Below, in pieces: positions 1 to 10,060 of a DNA stretch of 64,000 nucleotides (positions are counted from its first letter, which is position 1; every line of letters begins with the position of its first letter). The DNA is from Helochares maculicollis. Its lineage: Eukaryota > Arthropoda > Insecta > Coleoptera > Hydrophilidae. The stretch spans positions 1 through 64,000 of the forward strand of contig JAWQRO010000059.1 of the NCBI GenBank assembly GCA_033557835.1, given 5' to 3'. Made by a program: the position numbers and the translations under genes. The notes beneath the pieces are model-generated. The model ran no database searches and was not told the DNA's origin. It saw nothing but the letters and a program-made list of their open reading frames with translations.

Positions 1-931
1 GACGCCCGAGCACTTTAACAACAGATGAAAAAATTGATGAAGTGAAGAAAGTGTTATTGGCCAATCGTCGAATCACCGTTAGAGAAGTTGCTGAGGACCT
101 AAACATATCGATTGGCTCGTGCCATTCGATGTTTATCAATGATTTGGGCATGAGACGGGTCGCCGCGAAATTCGTACCAAAATTGCTCAATTTCGACCAA
201 AAACAGCTTCCCATGAAAATTGCTAATGAGCTTGTGAGCGACGACCCAAATTTGCTCCAGAGGGTCATAGCTGGTGACGAATCGTGAGTTTACGGTTATG
301 ACGTGGAAACCAAAGCTCAATCATCTCAATGGAAGCTGCCGCACGAACCAAGACCGAAAAAAGCACGCCAAGTTCGGTCGACTGTGAAAATTTTGCTTAC
401 CGATTTCTTCGATTGCAGGGGCGTGGTGCATCATGAGTTCTTGCCAAAAGGTAGAACGGTCAATAAGGAATATTACCTGTAAGTTATGCGCAATTTGTGT
501 AAAGCAATACGCCAGAAACGCCCGGATTTGTGGAAGAACAAAAATTGGCTTTTGCACCATGATAACGCCCCTGCCCACACATCGTTGCTTGTGCGCGACT
601 CTTTGGCCAACAACAACACACTAATGATGCCGCGGCCACCATATTCCCCAGATCTGGCCCCCTGTGACTTTTACTTGTTCCCGAAATTAAAGAGGCTCAT
701 GAAAGGACGACGCTACGCTAATATTGACGAGATAAAGATGGCATCGAAGGAGGAGCTGAACAAGATAAAGGAAAATGATTTTTTTAAGTGCTTCGAAGAT
801 TGGAAAAACGTTGGTACTAGTGTATAATATCTCATGGGAGTTACTTTGAAGGGGACAAAATAGATATTCATGAATAAATAGATAATTTTTGAAAAAACAC
901 AAAATTCGCGATACTTTTTGAACATACTTCG
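1..931 (+). mobile_element. mariner transposon, 5' end off the window; transposase pseudogene
   Basis: A Tc1/mariner element whose left end lies outside the window. The transposase reads in one frame from base 3. It has an N-terminal helix-turn-helix part, then the catalytic GDE motif just before a TGA at 285-287 that replaces the Trp of the conserved ESWVYGYD. Further on are HHDNAPAH and PPYSPDLAPCDFYLFP. The last two catalytic Asp are separated by 34 residues, the mariner D34D signature. A second in-frame stop (TAA, 480-482) replaces a likely Gln codon. A one-base frameshift near 805 moves the C-terminal tail (YFEGDKIDIHE, ending about 877) out of frame. The right inverted repeat appears to be about 903-931, followed by TA. 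The copy is inactive and lies in an intron of the minus-strand gene at 1970-2871. Confidence 0.9.
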
Positions 932-1969
932 TAGATAATCTAGTCAACAGAGATGCGATATCAGGAGCTTTGAGATACATCAAGAGAAATAAGTAAAATT
1001 GAAAAATGTTTAAGATCATTAAGAACATCAGAACTGAAAATTATAAGATGTTTTCCGTGAATACAAAAAGAGCGTCATAAGAAACAAGAGCACAATTGCA
1101 AAGATATAATAAGGTAGAGTCAGAAAAGAAGAAAAAAAATGAACCAACACGAGACTAAAATGTCTGAAGCAATGGAGGAAAAAAGAGCATGAAAGAAAAA
1201 CCAGAGTGACCTTGACTACCTGGAAGTTCCCTTTCGGCAAGGCAAGATGGGTGAATCTCTATTTTCTAGAGAAAACCAATGACCAATAAAACCATGCTTA
1301 AAAGGAGCAACATATTAGGTGTAAATATGACTGTCTATAAATAAATACATTTGATTGCATTGACTTTAATTAAATACACAACTAACAAGTCCCTAATTGC
1401 AATATATTTCAATTAAATGGATCTGTCAAAACAAGGCATTTGATTAGATAATCCATAAAATTAAAAAAAGTAAGCTGACTTAAAATAAACTTAAACACAA
1501 CCTTTCATCTCAAACTTCTTTTTGCTTGGTATTGATTTTTCTAAATTTTTGTTTCTAAGATATTTCACTGAAACATAATAAATGACACCTCCAAATATCA
1601 ATGTTTCTGTTATTATTGATATAATTATTTTAGCTAAACTAGACGAGTATGTACAAAACTACAAGTTCTTGTTTGTATGTATCCGTCTAAGAAAAATCCT
1701 ATTTTCTGTTTATATTTGATGTGTTAAGAGTCTCTTAAGGATTAGTAAGAAATATAAAACTAATCTTTCAAGTAGGTGAAAAAAGTTCTCAGCTCTTGAA
1801 GCGGCGCAAAGGATAAAACCCCACTTTTTCTTTGCGTGTGGTAATTTAATAGTTTTGGACGTCTAGACAAATGCAGTGCATATTAATAATTAATTTCCTA
1901 TGCAATATTATATTTTAAATCATTTTATATAAAGCTATCTGCCTGAAAAAATATAGAAATTTAACTTAC
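932..1969. other. AT-rich intron sequence
   Basis: Sequence between the mariner and the second exon of the minus-strand secreted or membrane gene. Open frames here on the minus strand are short, low-complexity and lack splice context. I see no coding exon or element. Confidence 0.6.
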
Positions 1970-2871
1970 ATTTTCCAATCGAGCCCTTCGTGAGTAAGCT
2001 TCGCTCATAGTCCATAATTCATCATCTAATGCTTTTGACCAAAGGTGCATCCTTAAAAAAATAGAGGATAAAAATGAACAGTTCAGCTTTATTTAGCGAT
2101 CACAACGGGAATTGCGCTATTCCAAAAAAACGCTCGACTATATTTTCGTGCTTTTGCAAGAACGAAACGTTATAAATCCTATAAAAAGTATTGTTTGACA
2201 TTAATAATGCAGACGAAACTATAGCGAAATTGTACTCGATATGCTTTCAAAATAAATTCGTACATATTACAAAGAAAAATAGCTAAATTAAAATTAAACA
2301 TCCTCAGTCTCATTTAACTGAAAGACATAATGAACCCATCAAAGACCATCCTAACGAAGGCATGTGATTACGATGTGCAAATTTTAGATGCCCTTTTCTC
2401 CTGAGGAATCGATAAGAGCGCGACATTTTGGCGCCTTCAAACCCATTGTCCTATATTCGTAAAAATCAAAACAACCCCATCGCTCACTGATTCGATTACT
2501 AACTGGCTAATCCAATTATTGAAATTTACTCGAAACTAATAAATTGCGAAGAATTTTGAAAAAGCTATTGGTCAATTTATAAAAATAGTTTAGGAATCAA
2601 TCAAAAGTTTAAGTTCTAAATTTATACTTTGTAATAATTATGTAATAATTAATTTAATCTAAAGAAATTCATTGAAAGCAATATACGAAATATAAGCGGT
2701 TATGCAAGATGAGATATCCAACAACTTGCGGAAATTAATTACAATATATAATTAAAACTATAAGTAAAAATTCACTTACATTTCTGAAATTTCGTCGAAA
2801 TCAACATGTCTACACTGAAATATATCAACCAAAACTAGCCCAACGCACAAAATCAAAAATGTTTCCTTCAT
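1970..2871 (-). CDS. 5' end of a secreted/membrane protein gene (two exons; possibly calcium-channel alpha2/delta type)
   Basis: Exon 1 (2780-2871) starts MKETFLILCVG, a hydrophobic signal peptide of about 20 residues, and ends in GTAAGT. Exon 2 (1970-2051) has a pyrimidine-rich AAG acceptor and a GTAAGT donor. The phases match exactly: 92 nt (30 codons plus AT) join G at exon 2, giving one frame through 58 codons. Exon 2 encodes MHLWSKALDDELWTMSEAY..., which resembles in pattern the N-terminal segment (VWA_N) of alpha2/delta calcium-channel subunits (W..L..EL). That family call is a weak inference. The next exons must lie beyond base 1, past the mariner. The gene is head-to-head with COA4, with about 1 kb between the start codons. 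Confidence 0.6.
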
Positions 2872-3907
2872 TTCAAACAAATAAAGTCCTTTGTCTACAA
2901 TAATGCAAGCGAAAAGACCAAACGCGTTGAACTAGTTTTCCCAAAACGGATTCAATTTGCGCATGTATTGCGGAAAAAATGCTTAACGCGCTTGATTACC
3001 ATCCAGGACCATTAAATTGTATCCCATGAGGCGTTCTCTGGCGCAAATCCATGTTTCCATCGTCAATTTTTCACTTTAATTATTTTCCATTCATTATTAA
3101 CTTAACAGACTAACGATGCACTTTGAAGCAAAATCAGATGCGACTATTTAAAATTGGCGCCGTTAAAGCGCGCGGGATTAGTAGGATAAAAGACTGTTCA
3201 CACTTGAATGTTATTGCCTCTTTATGTGGAACATTATTTTTATATTTTTAGGTGTCGCATTACGTTTGGTTTTCAACAGACTATATTCTCTATTCAATGG
3301 ATTTGAATTACAATTCAAACATGTAAACACATGAAGTTTATTTTTAGAAGAAAGTAAAACACAAATGTGCATAATAGTTTATAGATCATACATGCAATTC
3401 CTTTATGTTGTAGTATTCAAAAGGGAAAATTACCATGAGGACTTCGAAGCTGTTGCCAAGATCTTTGAGAGTCCTATAGAGAATTCAAAAAGGTTTTCGC
3501 ATGGCCTAAAGTCGTAGTCGGCAACGTAGAATGAAAAGTTTCTTTGTGACACGATTCTTAGATGATATCGATGGATCCTGGCAAAGTTCTCCTCCAATCA
3601 CAGCGCGGCGCCGATAATTTGAATTTATAAAATGTAATCCTAAAAATTAAAAAATATAAGAGCTATAGCTGCGAATTAAATACATTTAAAACTTTAATCG
3701 TTGATCCCTGTATTTATAATTTTCATTTTACATTATGTCGCTGTTGTTGTCATCAAATGTATTAAAATTACCTTGACACCTAACCAAACTTTTTTATGGA
3801 TGCTAGCAAGGTGTGAAGTGGTGTGAAGTCTCTTAGCAGAGGTCTGATTGTCTCCATTTAAGGATTTGGATAGAGCATTTGATATTGTTAATTACAAAAT
3901 ACATACT
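2872..3907. promoter_or_regulatory. shared upstream region between divergent genes
   Basis: About 1 kb separates the ATG of the minus-strand signal-peptide gene from the ATG of COA4, so both promoters must lie here or nearby. It contains a short GC-rich stretch near 3160-3180 and an unexplained minus-strand open frame at 3430-3597. No convincing TATA box was identified. Confidence 0.4.
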
Positions 3908-6900
3908 ATGACAAACCCAAAACATGGAGAATTAGAAATCACGGATCCAGTGGAAGAAATGCTTAAGAAAACTGGGTGCATTGATAAACATTACAAAGTT
4001 CAGGTACATGTTTAATTTAGCCATTACTTAGGATGTATTATCAGTAATGTCAGGTTTATATTCATTGAAAATGCCAATGGCCCATATCATAACCTAAACT
4101 TTGCTTATGAAACACTTAAGTAATGATATATCAAAACTTAATATGCAATTATATTGAAAAATACACAATTGCAACCATCAACCATTTTTGACCGTATGAT
4201 AGCAGCTAAGATATTCTGATTGTCAGCTATAATCAGACTATAACCAAGAAAGTGCATACCGATCAATGCAGTTTTAGGTACAGCCTGTTAACAGTATATT
4301 GGATAGTAAATCTGGCTAGAAACTGCAAATTTCTTTGTAACAAAGTTAAATGTGAACATTGCTGATTTTAGAAACTATACAAGTTTCTAGCTCTAATTAT
4401 TTTAATGAACCATGACCAAACGAATACAATAAAAAAATATTTGCCTAAAAGCATGTGCAAATTATACCCTATACTATCATAACACTATGACACACGATCG
4501 AGCTTTATATAGTTGATATTTTGTTGATATCATGGACGTTCCAAACAAAGAAAATCCAGATTACGATCAGCTGTGAACAAATCAAAAAATGTTCGATACT
4601 TTGAACAATAAACTCGGACAAGTATATATCTGACAAACAAAATTGCCACTGATTTAGTGATAGTGTATTTATTGTATTTGCATATTATTAGTAAAACTAT
4701 TTCCTTTATGTAAATAGTCTTTGTTTTAATAGGAAGTGTGTTTTTTGGCTCTATTTAATTTAACTTTTATATTTCAAGCACAAATTTATTAAATCGGAAG
4801 TTTTGTTTAAAATTCATCATTAGTTCTAAATATATGATAAATTTACTTTTTATATTATTTTGTGGAGTGTATTAAAATGTCCCTGCTCTAAATGGAAGGT
4901 TCTTAGGTTAAGGGGGGTGATAGATGTAAATAATGAGAAACAAATTGATTTTTTTTTGCATTAATAGTTAAAACAATATCACAAAAATATGCCCGTAAAT
5001 TTTTAGAACGAAATTCACATTATTTATCTGATAAAAAGTAATTTAAGTGCTCCATCTCAACTCAGCGATCAAGCACCTGTACTGGACCATTCGAATCTCG
5101 CCGCCTGCTTTTTAGAGTTCTAACATGTGGGACTCTTGTACTGACGACCTGGATAAGAAGATGCCCAGAAACTCTTTTATTCCTTAATTCTATGAAAATA
5201 AAAACTTTATAGGTGGTATAAAATACTTTAAAACCGGGTTTGTCGTTATTTCAGTTCGTGCTATGTAAGTGTGGCCGCAGAAATACATTTTCTCAACCAT
5301 TATTTAATAAAGGATTTGAAGTAAATGGCAGGATTGTGTTTGTGGTGAGTCTTTTAGGTGTTGCTAGGGAGGTCATCAACTTATTTTGCAATATGATAGA
5401 CATTTGTAATGGCATAAGTGGAAGTTCCTACAATGCTGACATCTCGCTTATATACACCGCTACACGATCATCATTTCAAGCTTGTTGTGTAAAAGCTGTC
5501 AATGAAGAAAAAGCTGAAATCGAAAAGCATGAGCGGCCAATTTCAAATTTGAAAATTTCTGGGGATGGTTCGCGGAAGAAGCGGGGTGTCAAATCGTTGT
5601 ATGGAGTCACAACCCTTATTGGATATTACTGTGGGAACGTGATTGATTTAGTCATTAAAAGTAGTTACTGTACAACAGCTTATGTTCGTTGGAAAGAACC
5701 CAGTTCTGAAAAGTGAATGCATCAGCCACGTTCGGAAGAGGATGGGTACTCGACTCCAAAAAACTAAAACAGCCAATCAACTGGGCAGAAGAGGTAAGCT
5801 CACGGAAGCTTTAATTAAAAAATGTCTTTATATTTGGGATTAGCTATTCGGATAAACGTAAACAGCATGAAAGACATGAAAAATGCTATTATGGCCACAT
5901 ACTATCATATGGGCTCCACATATGAGGAATCAAGAAACGAGTACTGTCCTTCCGATTTCGATAGCTGGTGCAAGTGGCGCAAAGCTGAAGCTTTAGTGGA
6001 AAATCCTAAAGAGATTAAACATCCTGCTCCATTACATCCTGATGTTCAGACTCATCTCAAGCCGGTTTTAAAAGACTTATCCTGGGATGACTTGCTCGAA
6101 AAATGTTTGGGTGGTCACCAAGAATGCAAATGAGAGTTTCACCTCTACTATCTAGCGAGTCTATCCAAAACATCTGAATCCTCGACTAAAAATCATAGAA
6201 ATTAGTGCCTTCATATCCACTGGACTGTTCAATGATGGATGCACATATATTTTAAGAGTGATGAACTTATTAGAGATAGTTATTGGTAGCCAATGCATGT
6301 CCTAGAAAGACAAAGTCGATTACTAAAGACTGAATCAAGAAAATCGCCGCAACTCTTTGATAACCAAAAATGCTCGTCAAGAAGAGTTTATGAAAAAAAA
6401 AAAAACGAGTACTACTGACGTACCAAAGGACTTTTGTATGGCCATGGAATCGTTGACTAGTTCGTAAGCTGCTGTAATCAAAGAGTTTCTGTGCGTCAAA
6501 ACTTTAAAAGCGTTTTTTAAATTGACGGGCAAGATAACTTAAACAGTTATGAACCGATTACTATGAAATCTAGCACACGTCTTCTTTATTGTACTAGCTT
6601 CTAGTTGAAAAAATTCAAAAAGTACTATATTTGACCCAAAAACCATCGAAGACAGGGGTGAAATATCGAACTTTTTTCCAAGGCGTGGCAATTTATGATT
6701 TTTACGACTTTTTTGTTCTTTTATTGGTTCAACTAGAAAATAAATGATTTATGAACACGCTCAAACCAAATTTTTTGATATTAGATTGCTGTAACAGAAG
6801 CTAAAAATCCCGCCGATTAAGGCCTGTCACCGGGAAGGTCTCAGGAGATTAGTTACTACGACGGCCATTTTTAATAAAAATATCAGTAGTAATCTGATTC

Positions 6901-7524
6901 TTGAATTTTAATATATAATGAATAAACATACTGAATTTAAAAATGATTCATTTATTCCTTCCCTTTTAAACAAGCCTCTCGAAAACGATCAAATTTCAGG
7001 CTGTTACATGTATCGCCCCCCTTAAAGCCCGTCTTAAAATAGTTTTCATCTAAAAAGAAATATAGCAATATAGAAAAGTTAATTCGCTTTCAATCACTTA
7101 ATTCATCAAAGAAATTGTATTTTGACTAGTAAGTAGTGCATATATAATTAAATGCCCTGCTATAAAGATTAAGCGTATCAATACAAAAATAATGACAGCA
7201 TCCGTCCTTCACATAATCATTTCAAAAACATCGATATCAATTTGTAAAGCAAAACTTCTTGCTAATTTTATGTAGATATTTTATTTAACTGATAAAATTT
7301 TAAAAAGCTGTGAAATTGTTTATAAACAAATTATAAAAATATATGTATAAATGCATCTACTTCCTTGCATGTGACTGTATTATATCAATTTTAATAATGC
7401 CTAATAATCATTTTAGGAGTGCATAGCTGAAACACAGGACTGGCGAAAGTGCCAAGACCAAGTCAGCGATTTCAAAAAATGTATGATGAAGTACAACGAA
7501 GAACGACAAAAACAAAGATTATAA
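3908..7524 (+). CDS. COA4: COA4 homologue (cytochrome c oxidase assembly factor 4, twin CX9C protein)
   Basis: Two coding exons, 3908-4003 and 7417-7524, are joined in phase 0 across a GT..AG intron (GTACAT donor, TTTTAG acceptor). They give a 67-residue protein. Cysteines at 24, 34, 44 and 54 form two perfect CX9C motifs in a helix-turn-helix CHCH fold. The intron splits the first pair. The stretch ECIAETQDWRKCQDQV around the second exon start matches the COA4 (CHCHD8) family rather than other CX9C proteins. The family acts in the mitochondrial intermembrane space in cytochrome c oxidase assembly and is imported by the Mia40 disulfide relay. The protein is somewhat shorter than the human one, mainly at the N-terminus. 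The start has A at -3. The 3.4-kb intron is large because of SINE and Mutator-like insertions. PTRH2 begins 56 bp downstream. Confidence 0.88.
5055..5190 (+). repeat. tRNA-derived SINE-like fragment
   Basis: The sequence has a pol III A-box-like stretch (CTCAGCGATCAAGCACCTG at about 5061-5079) and a B-box-like TTCGAATCTCGCCGCC about 20 bases later. That order and wording are typical of tRNA-derived SINEs, but the tRNA cloverleaf is not intact. It lies in the COA4 intron just before the Mutator-like remnant. Confidence 0.4.
5240..6700 (+). mobile_element. Mutator-like transposase pseudogene, internally deleted
   Basis: Several frame-broken segments share the order of the arthropod Mutator-like transposase family (PF20700 type). 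A first open block (5240-5716) includes FSQPLFNKGFEVNGR and HERPISNLKISGDGS. A middle block (about 5700-5815, another frame) reads SECISHVRKRMGTRL. A third block (5822-6133) includes NAIMATYYHMGSTYEE and PAPLHPDVQTHLKP. A one-base shift at about 6118 then gives NANESF, and a degraded C-terminal part follows with NRRNSLITKNARQEEF to about 6460. The first block jumps to the middle one at about 5700, so the part between them, expected to carry core catalytic residues, is gone. Non-coding element sequence probably continues to about 6700. No terminal repeats were identified. It sits in sense orientation in the COA4 intron and is inactive. Confidence 0.8.
6701..7416. other. rest of COA4 intron, no gene seen
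   Basis: AT-rich intron sequence ending in a TTTTAG acceptor. Apart from a slightly GC-richer patch at about 6810-6870 that may still belong to the Mutator-like element, nothing is recognisable. Confidence 0.5.
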
Positions 7525-7580
7525 CACCCACCTGTTAAAATTGTAAATCTTAGTAGTTGTAAATAAGTAAATACTTAAAA

Positions 7581-8036
7581 ATGTTGACTAATTTACTTAG
7601 GAAATCAATAGGTTTAAGCCCCACAAAAATGGTGTTCGTTGTTCGCACTGATCTAAAAATGGGACATGGCAAGATTGCTGCTCAATGTGCCCATGCTGCT
7701 ATCGCCCTCTATCAAAATGCACTAAAATCAACTGAAACAAACTTCCAGTCAACCACAGCCGAAAACATTCAATCGACAAAATCCGATTGTAATTCAACGG
7801 AAGTTCCCTTGAAGCCTTGGTTGCAGAGTGGCCAACCAAAAGTTGTTTTAAAAACACCGGGGGAAGCAGAATTGACGCATTTATATGAAGAGGCACGTTC
7901 ATTAAATTTAAATTGTTGTTTAGTTTTTGACAGTGGCAGGACCCAAGTAGAAAAAGGATCACTTACAGTTCTAGGAATCGGACCAGCAAAGGTTGAAGAC
8001 ATTGACAAACTAACAAAAAACTTGAAATTATTGTAA
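7581..8036 (+). CDS. PTRH2: peptidyl-tRNA hydrolase 2 (Pth2/Bit1)
   Basis: Single-exon gene, 151 residues. It belongs to the PTH2 family, which cleaves peptidyl-tRNA to recycle tRNA. The animal protein is mitochondrial and has an additional Bit1 role in cell death. Signature pieces are visible: VVRTDLKMGHGKIAAQCAHAA (about residues 20-40), GQPKVVLK (84-91), the FDSGRTQVE loop (116-124) and LTVLGIGP (128-135). The short basic start MLTNLLRKSIGL could be a mitochondrial presequence, and I see no long hydrophobic anchor. Residues about 49-76 are an S/T/N-rich insert between the first helix and KPWLQSGQPK, a place where most family members have a shorter loop. The ATG has AAAA in front, a strong insect context. 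It lies 56 bp after the COA4 stop on the same strand. Confidence 0.93.
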   Translation: MLTNLLRKSIGLSPTKMVFVVRTDLKMGHGKIAAQCAHAAIALYQNALKSTETNFQSTTAENIQSTKSDCNSTEVPLKPWLQSGQPKVVLKTPGEAELTHLYEEARSLNLNCCLVFDSGRTQVEKGSLTVLGIGPAKVEDIDKLTKNLKLL

Positions 8037-8081
8037 TTTATTTTTATCCGTGTGTATTTTACAAGAATATTTATATGTTAC

Positions 8082-8087
8082 AATAAA
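8082..8087 (+). terminator. poly(A) signal AATAAA for PTRH2 (and possibly COA4)
   Basis: A canonical AATAAA lies 46 bases after the PTRH2 stop. None occurs in the 56 bp between COA4 and PTRH2, so it may serve both. Confidence 0.6.
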
Positions 8088-9967
8088 ATTTGTTGTAATG
8101 AATTGATCGATGTATTTTTGCAAATTGACGTGGTGTAAGACGAGATGCTAAAAAGTCAACTTTATCACAAATTAAAGTATTTATAGGTGATTTAGATAAA
8201 ATATTTCAATTGCAGTTCAAATATTTAGATCTGGAGATCTCAATGCTTTAATACGCAAATAATGTTGACTTTTCAACAATAAGTGTTGAAATAAATTGGA
8301 ACCACTTTGAACACATTTTCGTTTAAAAATTAAATTAAAACTTAATCACGTTATTGTTTTCATCTGTGATGTAATCAACATATTGCATTTTACAAGAATA
8401 AAATGGATCCAAAATATTCACCCACTCGCTATAAAAAATAAAATATTCATAAGATATACAAAGCTGTATAAAAGTATGGAAATATTACTATATTTTTTAG
8501 CTGAATTCATTTGTTCATTGCTTTCGCTGCCATGAGATTTAAACAACATTAAATAGGCAATTTTGCAATCATAAATTTAATATGTCTGGGTTTATGATAG
8601 ATATAAATGCAAGTGAGGCTGAATTATCTGTGTTCTCATAAGGGTTCTCCAAGAAATACTCCATATATAGGGGAGAACTTACACTTGGAATGATGAAATT
8701 CATTTTAAATAGGTGTTCAAATATAAGATGTTAGGACGTTATCAGCACTGAAGTTTTTATACTCAACAAAAAAATTAATAATTTTCTTTTACTGATACTA
8801 CAATGCCTAAAAGATGGGATTCATGATTCAATTCTTGCATATATAAAAGTTGGCAGACACAGAATTGCAGAATGCAAATAATCCGTGATATATTACTAAG
8901 AAAAAAATTTTAATGTGTATTTACTCACATTGATGCATTATTCCTGGGAGTGCGAGCTATTAAGCTTTAACAGAACTTTCAAACAGTATAACTCCATACT
9001 TTTATCTGTATTTACACAAGAAAAAAGCAATGGCAACAAATGACAAAAGAAACTTACTATAATTGAGCAAACCAAAATGGAACATAAATCAATTACGCAT
9101 CTTTCATAAAATATGTATTATAATAATGCTAATACATGTACAAAAATAATAATATGCACTTAAAATTAAATCAATGGAGTAAAGGATGAGTAAATTAGGT
9201 TTCAAAATATATCTGTACACTTTTACAAAAGTAAAAGTATATCTTTTTTGTATTTCTATAACAACCTATCCTAGCCTTAATTAAGTATATTTCTGCTTTT
9301 AAAAAACCATATATTTTATGTACAAAACACATTTTATAATAAACGTTACGCCACTGAACCGCAGCTGCATCAAAATACGACACACTTCACTTTAAAAAAT
9401 ATTGGCAATCCTTAATATCAGTTAAAAGTGACTATATTTACAAGTCTTAATCATGTTTCGAAACGTATGAAAGACCTAAAATTACGAGTATGTATAAAAT
9501 CGTCGGTTATTTGCTTTTTTTCACTGTCTCACTTTTGCGTCAGTTGAAAACAAGTCACCAGTCCTTTAGTAAGAAATTCATAAGTCATTTATAAATGAAA
9601 TAGCGACGGACCCTGTATGTCATGTGATTATCAAAAATTTAATCATTTAGCAATACAAGCAGATTTCTAAACGTTTTCACCAATGTTTACTAGAAAACTA
9701 AATTTGTGAGACAGGTTTCGACATCAACTCAGTACTCTAAAATATTTTTGAAAATCCACAAATCCATTTTTGAGGATCATTCAGTGGGAATCAGTCCCTA
9801 AAAACCACTTCCTAATATAATTTAAAAATTATTTTTTAAGTCGTTACTTTTTCTTCTCAAAATTATTAATATTATCCCTAACAATACACAATTGCAATAT
9901 AAATCACAGTGAAAAACATTTTCTACTTACAGGTATCTCCAACGTGTATTATAGCCTCAAACCTGAT
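8088..9967. other. intergenic region between convergent PTRH2 and GPR180
   Basis: AT-rich sequence between two convergent 3' ends. Only short chance open frames are present. No element was recognised. Confidence 0.55.
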
Positions 9968-9973
9968 TTTATT
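9968..9973 (-). terminator. poly(A) signal for the GPR180 homologue
   Basis: TTTATT on the plus strand is AATAAA on the minus strand, about 88 bases after the GPR180 stop codon. Confidence 0.5.
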
Positions 9974-10060
9974 ACAGAAGGACTGCAGCTATAATACGGC
10001 AACTCTAATTGCACGAAATTCACATAAGAAGCGCTTTAATTTGTGAGTCCAAAGAGAAAT

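Noticed and set aside
9340..9360. CAGTGGCGTAAC (minus strand) as a MITE end paired with the copy at 18091
   Set aside because: Only about ten bases match and the two sites are 9 kb apart. No element body or target duplication was found.
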